Source of the DNA: Agromyces sp. Leaf222 | GTDB lineage: Bacteria; Actinomycetota; Actinomycetes; Actinomycetales; Microbacteriaceae | Direction of reading: 5' to 3' | NCBI RefSeq assembly: GCF_001421565.1 | Contig: NZ_LMKQ01000003.1 | Location: 196,441 to 260,440 of the forward strand | DNA length: 64,000 nt | Shown: in pieces, positions 35,120-44,052 of the stretch | How positions within the stretch are numbered: position 1 is the stretch's first letter | How the letters are laid out: the number at the start of each line of letters is the position of its first letter | Translations under genes and position numbers: made by a program | Notes under the pieces: generated by a model | Told to the model about the DNA's origin: nothing | Database searches by the model: none | The model's input: only the letters and a program-made list of their open reading frames with translations

Positions 35120-36040
35120 ATGACGGATGCCTCGCAGTCGCCGGTGACCACCACCGGCCCGCTGATCCACGAGAGCGATGCGATCCGCGTGGCGGTGAAC
35201 GGCGTGAACACGTCGGTCGCCGCCGGTCGCGGGGCATCCGTCGCCCCTGCTTCACCTGACGGGCCGGTCTCGCATCGCCGTCTCGTCGATCGGCGATGGT
35301 TCGTCGTCGTCGGCGGCGCCCTCATCCCGGTCGCCCTGCTGCTCGCGTGGCAGTTCGTCTCGACGAGCGGACTGGTGCCGGTCTCGATGCTTCCGAGCCC
35401 CGAGATGGTGTGGCTCGCCGCGGTCGATCTCGCGCAGCGCGGCCTGCTCGGCCTCTATGTCGCCATCTCCACGCAGCGGGTGTTCATCGGCTTCGCCATC
35501 GGCGCCGTGTTCGGGCTCGCCGTCGGCGCCGTCGTCGGGCTCTCGCGCCTCGGCGACATCCTGCTCTCGCCCACGCTCGGCGCGATCCGAGCGGTGCCGT
35601 CGCTCGCGTGGGTACCGCTGCTGATCCTGTGGTTCGGCATCGGCGAGGACTCCAAGATCATCCTCATCGCCATCGGCGCGTTCTTCCCGGTCTTCACGAT
35701 CGTCGCCGCGGCCCTCAGGCACGTCGACCGCCACCTCCTCGAGGCCGGACGCGCGTTCGGCCTGCGCGGCATCCGGCTGTTCGCGGCGGTGCAGCTGCCC
35801 GCGGTCGTGCCGTCCGTCATCTCGGCGCTGCGCCTCGCGCTCGCGCAGGCCTGGCTCTTCCTCGTGGCCGCCGAGCTCATCGCGAGCTCGATGGGCCTCG
35901 GATTCCTGCTCCTCGACTCCGGGCAGAACGGCCGCATCGACCGCATCTTCCTCGCGATCATCCTGCTCGCGGTGCTCGGCAAACTCACCGACTCGCTCGT
36001 CGGTCTCTTCGAGCGCTGGGCGGTGCGCAAGTGGGCGTGA
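35120..36040 (+). CDS. ABC transporter permease (SsuC-like)
   Basis: 306 residues. A polar 55-residue N-terminus, then six membrane segments. SLAWVPLLILWFGIGEDSKI is the strongly conserved SsuC/TauC block and EAGRAFGLRGIRLFAAVQLPA is the EAA loop that contacts the ATPase. The last codons overlap the acetyl-CoA synthetase start (GTGA), so the transport and activation genes are translationally coupled. Confidence 0.9.
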   Translation: MTDASQSPVTTTGPLIHESDAIRVAVNGVNTSVAAGRGASVAPASPDGPVSHRRLVDRRWFVVVGGALIPVALLLAWQFVSTSGLVPVSMLPSPEMVWLAAVDLAQRGLLGLYVAISTQRVFIGFAIGAVFGLAVGAVVGLSRLGDILLSPTLGAIRAVPSLAWVPLLILWFGIGEDSKIILIAIGAFFPVFTIVAAALRHVDRHLLEAGRAFGLRGIRLFAAVQLPAVVPSVISALRLALAQAWLFLVAAELIASSMGLGFLLLDSGQNGRIDRIFLAIILLAVLGKLTDSLVGLFERWAVRKWA

Positions 36041-38112
36041 CGGATGCCGCGGCCGCCGCACCGACGACGCATGCCGTCGCCAGTCCGAATCCCACCATCT
36101 CGGGCCTGCTCGACGAGCACCGCCGCTTCCCCGCGGCGCCGGCCTTCGCCGCACAGGCGAACGTCGACGAGGCGTGGATCGCGAACGCCCCCGCCGACCC
36201 GGTCGAGTTCTGGTCGCAGCAGGCGGAGCGCCTCGACTGGGCCGAGCCCTGGCACACGGCCCACACGTGGCATCCGACCCTCGCCGATGCCGTGACCGGC
36301 GAGCTCAGCGTGCCCCGCGCGGAGTGGTTCGCGGGCGGGCGCCTGAACGCGAGCGTCAACGCCGTCGACCGCCATGTCGCGGCCGGTCGCGGCGACAAGG
36401 TCGCCTTCCACTTCGAGGGCGAGCGCGGCGACCGTCGATCGCTCACCTACGCCGAGCTGCAGCGCGAGGTCGCGAAGGCGGCGCATGCGCTCACCGAGCT
36501 CGGCATCGTCGCGGGCGACCGGGTCGTCGTCTACCTGCCCGTGCTGCTCGAGACCGTCATCGCGACGCTCGCGGTCACGCGCATCGGGGCGGTGCACTCG
36601 CTCGTGTTCGGCGGGTTCTCGGCCGAGGCGCTGCGGTTCCGCGTCGAGGACACGGGGGCGAAGCTCGTCATCACGACCGACGGGCAGTTCCGCCGGGGCG
36701 CGGCGGTGCCGGTCAAGGCCGCCGTCGACGAGGCCGTCGCGGGCGTGGCATCCGTCGAGCACGTGCTCGTGATCCGGCGCACCGGCGACGAGACGCCCGA
36801 CCTGCCGTTCATGCCCGGACGCGACGTGTGGTGGCACGAGATCGTGGCCCGCCAGCCCGACGTGCACGAGGCGGCGAGCTACGACGCGGAGCATCCGCTC
36901 TTCATCATCTACACGAGCGGCACGACCGGAAAGCCCAAGGGCCTCGTGCACACGACCGGCGGGTACCTCACGCACGTCGCCTACAGCTACTGGGCGGTCT
37001 TCGACGCGAAGCCCGACGACGTCTACTGGTGCACCGCCGACCTCGCGTGGGTCACCGCGCACAGCTACGTGCACTACGGCCCGCTGCTCTCGGGCACGAC
37101 GAGCGTCATCTACGAGGGCACGCCGAACACCCCGCACCCGGGACGACACTTCGAGATCATCGAGCGCTACGGCGTCACGACGTACTACACGGCGCCCACC
37201 CTCATCCGCTCGCTCATGACGTGGTTCCCGGCGGGCATCCCCGGGCCGGATGCGGGCGGCTACGACCTGTCGTCGATCCGCCTGCTCGGCTCGGTCGGCG
37301 AGGCGATCAACCCCGAGGCGTGGATCTGGTTCCGCGAGCAGCTCGGCGCGGGCACCGCCCCCATCGTCGACACGTGGTGGCAGTCCGAGACGGGCGCGGC
37401 CGTCATGGCACCGCTGCCCGGCGTCTCGACGCTGAAGCCCGGCTCCTCGCTTCGCGCACTGCCCGGGCTCACGACGCGCGTCGTCGATGAGCAGGGGGCG
37501 GATGTCGCGCGCGGCCACGGCGGCTACCTCGTCGTCGACGGCACCTGGCCGGGCATGGCGCGCACCGTCTGGGGCAACCCCGAGCGGTACCGCGACTCCT
37601 ACTGGGCCCGCTTCGCCGACCGCGGATACTTCTTCTCGGGCGACGGCGCGAAGGTCGACGCCGACGGCGACATCTGGCTGCTCGGCCGCGTCGACGACGT
37701 CATCAACGTCTCGGGCCACCGGCTCTCGACGATCGAGATCGAGTCGGCGCTCGTCGCGCACTCCTCAGTCGGCGAGGCCGGGGTCGTCGGCGTCTCGGAT
37801 GCGACGACGGGCGAGGCGATCGTGGCGTTCGTCGTGGCATCCGACGCCCTGACCGGCACCGCGGGAGCCTCGGCGCCCGCGGCGGAGCGGGCCGCTGCAC
37901 TGCGCTCGCACGTGGCGACGGCCATCGGCCCGATCGCGAAGCCGCGCGAGGTCGTGTTCGTCGCCGACCTGCCCAAGACCCGGTCTGGCAAGATCATGCG
38001 GCGGCTGCTCGTGGACCTCGCCGAGGGGCGCCGGCTCGGCGACACGACGTCGTTGCAGGACGACCGCGTGCCCGACGCGATCGCAGCCGTGCTCGCGGCG
38101 CCGGTCGAGTAG
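36037..38112 (+). CDS. acsA: Acetyl-CoA synthetase (AMP-forming) family
   Basis: 691 residues, slightly longer than the usual 650. P-loop YTSGTTGKPKG, TADLAWVTAHSYVHYGPL, WWQSETG (usually WWQTETG), SGDGAKVDADGDIWLLGRVDD and the acetylation-site motif RSGKIMRR are all present. It activates acetate or a similar short acid through an acyl-AMP. GTG 36037 overlaps the permease stop; a GTG six bases earlier is also possible. Coupling to a sulfonate/NMT1-type importer is unusual: the true acid may be what the importer brings in. Small changes in otherwise fixed motifs (AWVTAHSY for GWVTGHSY) fit a shifted substrate. Confidence 0.88.
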   Translation: MTDAAAAAPTTHAVASPNPTISGLLDEHRRFPAAPAFAAQANVDEAWIANAPADPVEFWSQQAERLDWAEPWHTAHTWHPTLADAVTGELSVPRAEWFAGGRLNASVNAVDRHVAAGRGDKVAFHFEGERGDRRSLTYAELQREVAKAAHALTELGIVAGDRVVVYLPVLLETVIATLAVTRIGAVHSLVFGGFSAEALRFRVEDTGAKLVITTDGQFRRGAAVPVKAAVDEAVAGVASVEHVLVIRRTGDETPDLPFMPGRDVWWHEIVARQPDVHEAASYDAEHPLFIIYTSGTTGKPKGLVHTTGGYLTHVAYSYWAVFDAKPDDVYWCTADLAWVTAHSYVHYGPLLSGTTSVIYEGTPNTPHPGRHFEIIERYGVTTYYTAPTLIRSLMTWFPAGIPGPDAGGYDLSSIRLLGSVGEAINPEAWIWFREQLGAGTAPIVDTWWQSETGAAVMAPLPGVSTLKPGSSLRALPGLTTRVVDEQGADVARGHGGYLVVDGTWPGMARTVWGNPERYRDSYWARFADRGYFFSGDGAKVDADGDIWLLGRVDDVINVSGHRLSTIEIESALVAHSSVGEAGVVGVSDATTGEAIVAFVVASDALTGTAGASAPAAERAAALRSHVATAIGPIAKPREVVFVADLPKTRSGKIMRRLLVDLAEGRRLGDTTSLQDDRVPDAIAAVLAAPVE

Positions 38113-38270
38113 CGCAGCGCAGCCCGGGTCGTGACGCCCGACGTCATCTCGTGACGGGCGCAGAGTACTCCCCATTGACGGGCGACCGCCAGACCTGCCA
38201 CGCTGCATCCGGCGATCACCGCCATTTCACCGAGGCGATCACCGCCACTCCAACCCAGAAGGAAGCCCGC

Positions 38271-38573
38271 ATGTCTGACCTGCCTCCCGCCCCCGCTCCC
38301 GCCCCGCAGCCCGCTGCCCCGGTCGCGCCGTCCGAGAAGTGGAACGTGCTGTCGATCGTCGGCTTCGTGCTGTCGATCATCGGCTTCAACGTCGTCGCGA
38401 TCGTGCTCGGCTTCATCGGCCTCAGCCAGGTCAAGAAGACCGGCGAGCGCGGCCGCGGCCTCGCCCTCGCCGCCGTCATCATCGGCTTCGCGTCGATCGT
38501 GCTCGGCATCATCCTCACCATCGTCTTCTTCTCGGTGCTCGCCACGTCTGGCGCCGTCACCAGCACCTACTGA
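38271..38573 (+). CDS. DUF4190 small membrane protein
   Basis: 100 residues. A Pro/Ala-rich cytoplasmic start is followed by two membrane segments (about 27-50 and 62-90) joined by the loop GLSQVKKTGERGRGLAL, the signature of DUF4190. The family has no known activity; members often carry Pro-rich tails that bind partners. AGAAGGA precedes the ATG. A hairpin follows at 38581. Confidence 0.82.
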   Translation: MSDLPPAPAPAPQPAAPVAPSEKWNVLSIVGFVLSIIGFNVVAIVLGFIGLSQVKKTGERGRGLALAAVIIGFASIVLGIILTIVFFSVLATSGAVTSTY

Positions 38574-38580
38574 CGCTCTC

Positions 38581-38621
38581 GACGAAGCCCCCGTCCGGTG
38601 CATCCGGGCGGGGGCTTCGTC
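38581..38621 (+). terminator. Intrinsic terminator after the DUF4190 gene
   Basis: 13-bp arms GACGAAGCCCCCG and CGGGGGCTTCGTC pair perfectly around a 15-base loop, 7 bases past the stop. It may also serve the convergent MFS gene that ends at 38650. Confidence 0.78.
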
Positions 38622-38649
38622 GTGTGCTCCGGTCGCGGAGGAGCCGGCG

Positions 38650-40158
38650 TCAGCCGATCGCGGCAGGCGAGCGGCGCCCGGAGGGCAGCAGCAGCCCGAT
38701 GACCGCGGAGGCGAGCAGCACGGCCGCACCGACGGCGACGGCCGGCTGCGCGCCCACCGTGTAGAGGTCGGGCACGAGTTCGCCGCCGGCCCCGGTGAAC
38801 ACGGCGGTCGACACCGCGATGCCGAGCGCGACGCCGACCTCGCGGAGCATCGAGTTCGTGCCGCTCGCCTTGGCGTGGTCGACCGGTGCCATGGTCGCGA
38901 GCACGGCCGTCGCCGACGGCGCGAACACGAGGCCCATGCCGACACCGGCGACGATGAAGGGCACGACGTACGCCGCGTACTCGACGCCCGGCTCGAGCAG
39001 GGTGGTCAGCCAGAACAGCGCCCCGCCGAGCAGCGCGAGTCCGGCGACGATGAGCGTGCGGGTGCCGACCCGCGGGGCGAAGATGCCGGCCAGCGGCGCG
39101 ACGACCATCGGGGCGAGGGTCCACGGCGAGGTCTGCACCGCCGCTTCGAAGGGGCTCGCACCCTGCACGACCTGCAGGAACTGGATCAGGATGAAGATCG
39201 ACCCGAAGGCGCCGAAGCTGAACCCGAAGCCCACGAGGTTCGCCACCGAGAAACTGCGGTCGCGGAACAGTCGCAGCGGCAGCAGCGGTGCCGACGCACG
39301 CGTCTCCCAGAACAGGAAGGCGAGCAGCAGCACGCCGCCGCCGATCAGGCCGGCGAGCACCTCGGTGCTGTCCCAGCCGGCCTCGTTGCCGCGCACGATG
39401 CCGTAGACGAGCGCGAGCAGTCCGAGCCCCGAGAGCAGCAGGCCGACGACGTCGGCCCGAAGGCGGGCGCCGAAGCTGTTCGGCAGGGCGAGCAGGGCGA
39501 GCACGACCGAGACCACGCCGACGGGCACGTTGATCCAGAAGATCGCCTGCCACGACCATCCCTCGATGACCGCGCCGCCGATGAGCGGCCCGACCGCGAC
39601 GCCGAGGCCGGCGACGCCGCCCCAGATGCCGATCGCGAGCGGGCGGCGTGCGAGCGAGACCGAGCCGGCGAGCAGGGTGAGCGAGAGCGGCATGATCGCC
39701 GCAGCGCCGAAGCCCTGGGCCGCGCGGGCCGCGATGAGCTGCCCGGGATCGGTGGCGAGCGCCGCGAGCGCGGAGCTCAGCGTGAACACGACGATGCCGA
39801 TGACGAAGACGGTGCGCCGCCCGTATCGGTCGCCGAGCGCCACGGCCATGAGGATCGTGCTCGCGAACGCGAGCGTGTAGGCGTTCATGAACCACTGCAG
39901 TTCTTCGACGGATGCCCCGAAGTCGGCGTGCAGCACGGGCAGCGCGTTCGTCATCACGAGGTTGTCGAGCGTCGCCATGAACATCGGCAGCGCGGAGGCG
40001 AGCAGCACGAGCCAGAGCGCGCGCGGGCCGCGACGGCCGCCCGCGACGGCGTCGGACCCGCGGCCCGCCGGGTCGTCGATCGTGCCGCCTGGGCCGCGCG
40101 CGGCATCCGTCACCTGGTCTTCGGTGCTGATCGAGGTCGGTTCGGCCGTGGTGGACAT
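38650..40158 (-). CDS. MFS drug exporter, DHA2 (EmrB/QacA) family
   Basis: 502 residues with 14 predicted membrane segments. LDNLVMTNALPVLHADFGASVEELQW carries motif D1, GDRYGRR is motif A, and GPLIGGAVIEGWSWQAIFWINVPVG is motif C of proton antiporters. It should export toxic compounds. The ATG at 40156 was chosen over upstream codons that overlap the operator. Divergent from a TetR gene across an 80-base gap with two operator boxes, the classical repressor/pump arrangement. Confidence 0.9.
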   Translation of the reverse strand: MSTTAEPTSISTEDQVTDAARGPGGTIDDPAGRGSDAVAGGRRGPRALWLVLLASALPMFMATLDNLVMTNALPVLHADFGASVEELQWFMNAYTLAFASTILMAVALGDRYGRRTVFVIGIVVFTLSSALAALATDPGQLIAARAAQGFGAAAIMPLSLTLLAGSVSLARRPLAIGIWGGVAGLGVAVGPLIGGAVIEGWSWQAIFWINVPVGVVSVVLALLALPNSFGARLRADVVGLLLSGLGLLALVYGIVRGNEAGWDSTEVLAGLIGGGVLLLAFLFWETRASAPLLPLRLFRDRSFSVANLVGFGFSFGAFGSIFILIQFLQVVQGASPFEAAVQTSPWTLAPMVVAPLAGIFAPRVGTRTLIVAGLALLGGALFWLTTLLEPGVEYAAYVVPFIVAGVGMGLVFAPSATAVLATMAPVDHAKASGTNSMLREVGVALGIAVSTAVFTGAGGELVPDLYTVGAQPAVAVGAAVLLASAVIGLLLPSGRRSPAAIG

Positions 40159-40186
40159 GGCGCGACTCCTTGGGTTCGAGGTTGTT

Positions 40187-40202
40187 GTTATCGGATGATT
40201 AC
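40187..40202. promoter_or_regulatory. TetR-type operator box 1 between MFS and tetR
   Basis: GTTATCGGATGATTAC has approximate dyad symmetry (GTTATC-N4-GATTAC) and is inverted relative to box 2, with 36 bases between centres. Confidence 0.6.
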
Positions 40203-40222
40203 TTACGTTTTCTTGCACTGTA

Positions 40223-40238
40223 GTAATCGACTGATAAC
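40223..40238. promoter_or_regulatory. TetR-type operator box 2, touching the tetR start
   Basis: GTAATCGACTGATAAC is the inverted form of box 1 with 12 identical outer positions. It ends at the base before the first possible tetR ATG, so bound repressor would block its own start region. Confidence 0.6.
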
Positions 40239-40877
40239 ATGTCAAGCATGAGTCCCGAAGCCGCCGAAGTCCTCGAAACCGCCGCCCCGGCCGGCCGGAT
40301 GAGCGCGGCCGATCGTCGCGAGCAGATCCTCGTCGCGGCCACCGCCGTATTCGGCTCCAAGACCTACGTGGGCACCACGACCGACGAGGTGGCCCGCGCG
40401 GCCGGCGTGAGCCAGCCCTACGTCGTGCGCTTGTTCGGCACGAAGCAGAACCTCTACATCGAGGTCATCCAGCGTGCCTACGAGCACTTGCTCGAGGCGT
40501 TCCGCCAAGCCCTGCCCGGCCCGGTCGAAGAGCGCGCGTCGCGCCTCGGCGCCGCGTACACCGGCCTGCTCGCCGAACGCGGCATGCTGCCCGTGATCGC
40601 CGGCTCAACGCAGATCGGCGGGGAGGCCGGCATCGGCCAGGTCGCGCGCGACGGCTTCAGCCGCCTGTGGGAGTTCATCCGCGTCGACGCGGGCTTCTCG
40701 GCCGACGACACCCGCGGGTTCTTCGCCACCGGAATGCTCATCAACGCCGTCGTCGGGCTGCGCCTCACCGACGACTACGGCACCGGCGTCAGCGCGACCG
40801 AGGTGCTCGACGAGTGCTTCCCCGACGCGCTCGAGAAGGTGCGCGCGTTCCTGCCCAAGGTCGGCGAGCCCTGGTGA
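40239..40877 (+). CDS. TetR-family transcriptional regulator
   Basis: 212 residues (209 if the second ATG at 40248 is used). The DNA-binding part is RREQILVAATAVFGSKTYVGTTTDEVARAAGVSQPYVVRLFGTKQNLY; the C-terminal ligand domain is helical with FATGMLINAVVGL. It is expected to repress the divergent DHA2 exporter and itself through the two boxes in the gap. No Shine-Dalgarno sequence is visible for either ATG. Ligand unknown. Confidence 0.9.
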   Translation: MSSMSPEAAEVLETAAPAGRMSAADRREQILVAATAVFGSKTYVGTTTDEVARAAGVSQPYVVRLFGTKQNLYIEVIQRAYEHLLEAFRQALPGPVEERASRLGAAYTGLLAERGMLPVIAGSTQIGGEAGIGQVARDGFSRLWEFIRVDAGFSADDTRGFFATGMLINAVVGLRLTDDYGTGVSATEVLDECFPDALEKVRAFLPKVGEPW

Positions 40878-40890
40878 GCCGGCCCGCGGT

Positions 40891-41655
40891 TCACCGCAGC
40901 GAGCGGTAGAACGCCCGTTCCTCGGGCGAGAGGTGCTCGGTCGCGTACGACAGCATCGTGCGCGGCATCCGAGCTGCGTACTCGTCGAGGAACCCGGTGA
41001 GCACGTCGCGATCGACACGCTTGCCCGTCTCGCGCAGCATCCAGCCGACGGCCTTGTGCATGAGGTCCTCGCGGTCGGCTAGCAGCCTCGGCGCGAGCCG
41101 AAGGATCGGCCCGGCGTCGCCGGCCTTGATGAACGCGAAGGTCGCGAGCACTGCCACCCGGCGTTCCCACAGCGCGTCGGATGCCGCGAGCCGATCGAGC
41201 AGCGTCAGGTCGCCGTCGCCCGAGCGCAGGTACTCCCCGACCAGGTACTCGGCCGAAGCGTCGACGAGGTCCCAGTTGTTCACGTGCCCGGCCCGCACGG
41301 CGTCGAGATAGGCGGCATGCAGCGCGCCCCGCATCTCGTCGTCGCGGGTGCGGGGCCTGCTCGCGACCTCGAACCGCCGCACCATCACGATGAGGGCCGC
41401 GAGCCGGTGCTCGTGCACGGGGCTCTCGAGCAGGGCGGATGCCTCGGCGAGCGGCATCCGCTCGAAGCCCTTCACGATGGCGCGGGTCGTCGGCACGCGC
41501 ACCCCGACGAAGACGTCGCCCTCGCCGTACTGGCCGGGGCCCGTCTTGAAGAAGCGCTGCAGGAACTCCGCGTCGACCGGATCACCGGCCGCATCGATCG
41601 CCGCGGCGAGCGTACCCGCGGTCTGCTCGGCGGCCGCCCGGCCCGAATCGGTCAT
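40891..41655 (-). CDS. DNA alkylation repair protein (AlkD-like)
   Basis: 254 residues made of HEAT-like helical repeats: FLQRFFKTGPGQYGEGDVFVGVRVP at the start is the AlkD/AlkC family opening, NNWDLVDASAEYLVGEYL and ERRVAVLATFAFIKAGD form the conserved core, and HKAVGWMLRETGKRD-like residues close it. The enzyme removes alkylated purines by holding the duplex rather than flipping bases. The gene is convergent with tetR, 13 bases apart. Confidence 0.9.
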   Translation of the reverse strand: MTDSGRAAAEQTAGTLAAAIDAAGDPVDAEFLQRFFKTGPGQYGEGDVFVGVRVPTTRAIVKGFERMPLAEASALLESPVHEHRLAALIVMVRRFEVASRPRTRDDEMRGALHAAYLDAVRAGHVNNWDLVDASAEYLVGEYLRSGDGDLTLLDRLAASDALWERRVAVLATFAFIKAGDAGPILRLAPRLLADREDLMHKAVGWMLRETGKRVDRDVLTGFLDEYAARMPRTMLSYATEHLSPEERAFYRSLR

Positions 41656-41886
41656 GCTGCGGATGCTACCGCCGCGGGCGCGGCGACCGTTCGGACCGCT
41701 CCCGCCACCCGCGCACGCATGTTCCGCCGCTTGGCGATCTGTTCCGCCGAATCGCGGAGGAACGCAGCAATCGTGCACCGGTTGTCAACCAATCGCACTC
41801 GAATGCCTCGTAGCCTTGAACCGCACGGCGATTCCCACCGCGCATCCAGCGCCGATCGGCGCGATTCCCGAGGAACGGAGGTTCAC

Positions 41887-43335
41887 ATGTCGACCACTGC
41901 TGCCGACGCCATCATCGGCGAACCCGAGGTCCTCGAAGACGCGTTCAGCGCAGCCGACCTCGCACTCGCGACCGGCGTCGAGACCGACCGGGCGTGGCTC
42001 GCGCTGAAGTCCGCGGCCACCGAGCTGCAGTCCCTGCAGGTCAAGGACGGCTCGGTCGCCGAGGCCACCGACCACGGGCGCGCCGGCGAGCTCGTCGACA
42101 CGATCGTCGCGTCGATCGAGGCGCTCGCACCGCGGTTCCCGCACGAGGCCGAGTACCTCGCGGCATCCGTCGTCGACTTCCGCCGCTGGCAGGCCGAGGG
42201 CTTCGGCGTGCCCGACTTCCTCGACTCGCTGCTGGCGTTCCAGCCGCAGCGGCACCGCATCGACGGCATCCGGCACCTCGTCGTGTTCCCCATGGTCACG
42301 CAGAACGGCTCGCCCGACCGCCATGTCGAGGCGCTCGTCGTCGAGACGATCTGGCCCGAGTTCATCGCCGCGCTCGAGGCCGGCGACTACGGCAACAAGC
42401 TCTTCGTGAGCCTGCGCCTCGTCGACTTCACGCCCGGCTACGACACGAACTCGGCGGTGCTGTTCCCCGAGACCGTGGCGATGCGCGAGATCCCTCCGTT
42501 CACGTGGGGGGCGATCTTCCAGGACCGCGAGGCGGCCAGGTACCGCAAGGTCGTGCGCGCGGCATCCGAGATCACGAAGCTCGAACTGCCGGCCGACGCG
42601 GCCGCGCTGCTCGAGAGCCAGGAGCTCGCCGAGCGCACGTTCGTGATGTGGGACATCATCCACGACCGCACGCACATGCGCGGCGACCTGCCGTTCGACC
42701 CGTTCATGATCAAGCAGCGCATGCCGTTCTTCCTCTACTCGCTCGAGGAGCTGCGGTGCGACCTCACCGCGTTCCGCGAGTCGGTGAAGATCGAGCGCAG
42801 CCTGCGCGCCAGGTCGGCCTCGGGCGACGCGCTCACCGACGTCGAGGCGCAGCTGCTCGAGCACGCGAAGCTCGTGCAGTACGCGGTGATCTTCGACCGC
42901 ATCTTCCGCTTCGCGATCACGGGTTCGCGCGTGCGCAACTACGACGGTCTCGGCGGCCAGCTGCTCTTCGCATGGCTGCACCGCAAGCACGTGCTCGAGT
43001 GGACGGATGTCTCGCTGAGCTTCGACTGGGACGCCGTGCCCGACGCGGTCGTCGAGCTCGGCGACGCGATCGACGAGCTCTACTGGAAGTCGATCGACCG
43101 CCCGAAGACCGTGCACTGGCTCGCCGCCTACGACCTCGTCACGAGCGTCGTCACGCCGAACCCCGCGTCGATGTGGGCCGAGGGCCTGCCGCGCGAGGTG
43201 CTCGCCGGGCCGCCGAAGGGCTACACCGACCTCGTGATGGACGACGAGTTCCCTCTGTCGATGTTCTACGAGGCCCTCGACAAGAAGATGAAGCCCGTCA
43301 TCGAGTCGACCGTGGGCATCACGGCGACCTCATGA
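41887..43335 (+). CDS. DUF6421 family protein
   Basis: 482 residues, soluble, no signal or membrane segment. Strongly conserved-looking blocks are HLVVFPMVTQNGSPDRHVEALVVE, FTPGYDTNSAVLFPETVA and WDIIHDRTHMRGDLPFDPFMIK; the last holds an H-x3-H that could bind metal. This matches the DUF6421 family of actinobacteria, with no known reaction. GAGG is 6 bases before the ATG. Its stop overlaps the start of an SDR gene (ATGA, 43332), a pair that probably works together. Confidence 0.8.
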   Translation: MSTTAADAIIGEPEVLEDAFSAADLALATGVETDRAWLALKSAATELQSLQVKDGSVAEATDHGRAGELVDTIVASIEALAPRFPHEAEYLAASVVDFRRWQAEGFGVPDFLDSLLAFQPQRHRIDGIRHLVVFPMVTQNGSPDRHVEALVVETIWPEFIAALEAGDYGNKLFVSLRLVDFTPGYDTNSAVLFPETVAMREIPPFTWGAIFQDREAARYRKVVRAASEITKLELPADAAALLESQELAERTFVMWDIIHDRTHMRGDLPFDPFMIKQRMPFFLYSLEELRCDLTAFRESVKIERSLRARSASGDALTDVEAQLLEHAKLVQYAVIFDRIFRFAITGSRVRNYDGLGGQLLFAWLHRKHVLEWTDVSLSFDWDAVPDAVVELGDAIDELYWKSIDRPKTVHWLAAYDLVTSVVTPNPASMWAEGLPREVLAGPPKGYTDLVMDDEFPLSMFYEALDKKMKPVIESTVGITATS

Positions 43336-44015
43336 CCGATCAGTTCCCGGCCGTCACCGGCCTCGCCGGCCGCACCGTGCTCATCGCGGGCGCGACCAGC
43401 GCCTCGGGGCGCGTGCTCGCGCGGGCCCTGCTCGAGGCGGGCGCGCGCGTCATCGCGGTCGGCAGCGACCAGGGCCGCATCGACGCGCTCGAGGCCGAGA
43501 TCCCCGGCGTCGTCGGCGAGCGCGCCGACCTGACCGACGGCGACGACGTGCTCGAGCTCGCGATGCGGGTGCACGCGGCGGTCGGCGACGTCGACGGCGT
43601 GATTCACCTCGTCGGCGGCTGGCGCGGCGGCGGCGGCATCCCCGGGCAGACCGAAGAGGACTACCGCGTGCTCGAGCGCTCGTTCACGGCGCTCCGATAC
43701 GTGAGCCGGGCGTTCTGGGACGACCTGCTCGCCTCGCCCGCCGGCCGCATCGCGATGGTCTCCTCGACCACCGTCGCTGCGCCGACGGCCGGCGGCGCGA
43801 ACTACACCGCGGTCAAGGCCGCGAGCGAGTCGTGGATGCGCTCCCTCGCGCAGGGCATCGCGAAGGCCGAGGCGCCGGCCGCAGCCGTGACGTTCCGCGT
43901 GAAGGCGCTCGAGGGGCTCGAGGGGCGGCTCGCAACCTCCGTCGTCGACCTCTGGAGCACGGATGCCGCGGCTGCGGCCGAGCTCAACGGAACCGTCGTC
44001 GACCTCTCGGCGTAG
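43332..44015 (+). CDS. SDR-family oxidoreductase coupled to DUF6421
   Basis: 227 residues. TVLIAGATSASGRVLARALLEAGARV is a Rossmann motif in which the usual G-x3-G-x-G is weakened (GATSASG). The catalytic Ser is in IAMVSSTTV, and YTAVKAASE gives Tyr-x3-Lys in the form YTAVK. Overlap with DUF6421 by 4 bases shows translational coupling. Its substrate is unknown and probably linked to that partner. Confidence 0.82.
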   Translation: MTDQFPAVTGLAGRTVLIAGATSASGRVLARALLEAGARVIAVGSDQGRIDALEAEIPGVVGERADLTDGDDVLELAMRVHAAVGDVDGVIHLVGGWRGGGGIPGQTEEDYRVLERSFTALRYVSRAFWDDLLASPAGRIAMVSSTTVAAPTAGGANYTAVKAASESWMRSLAQGIAKAEAPAAAVTFRVKALEGLEGRLATSVVDLWSTDAAAAAELNGTVVDLSA

Positions 44016-44052
44016 CGAGCTCGCCGCCCCGCGTCTCGACCCGGGGTGCGGG

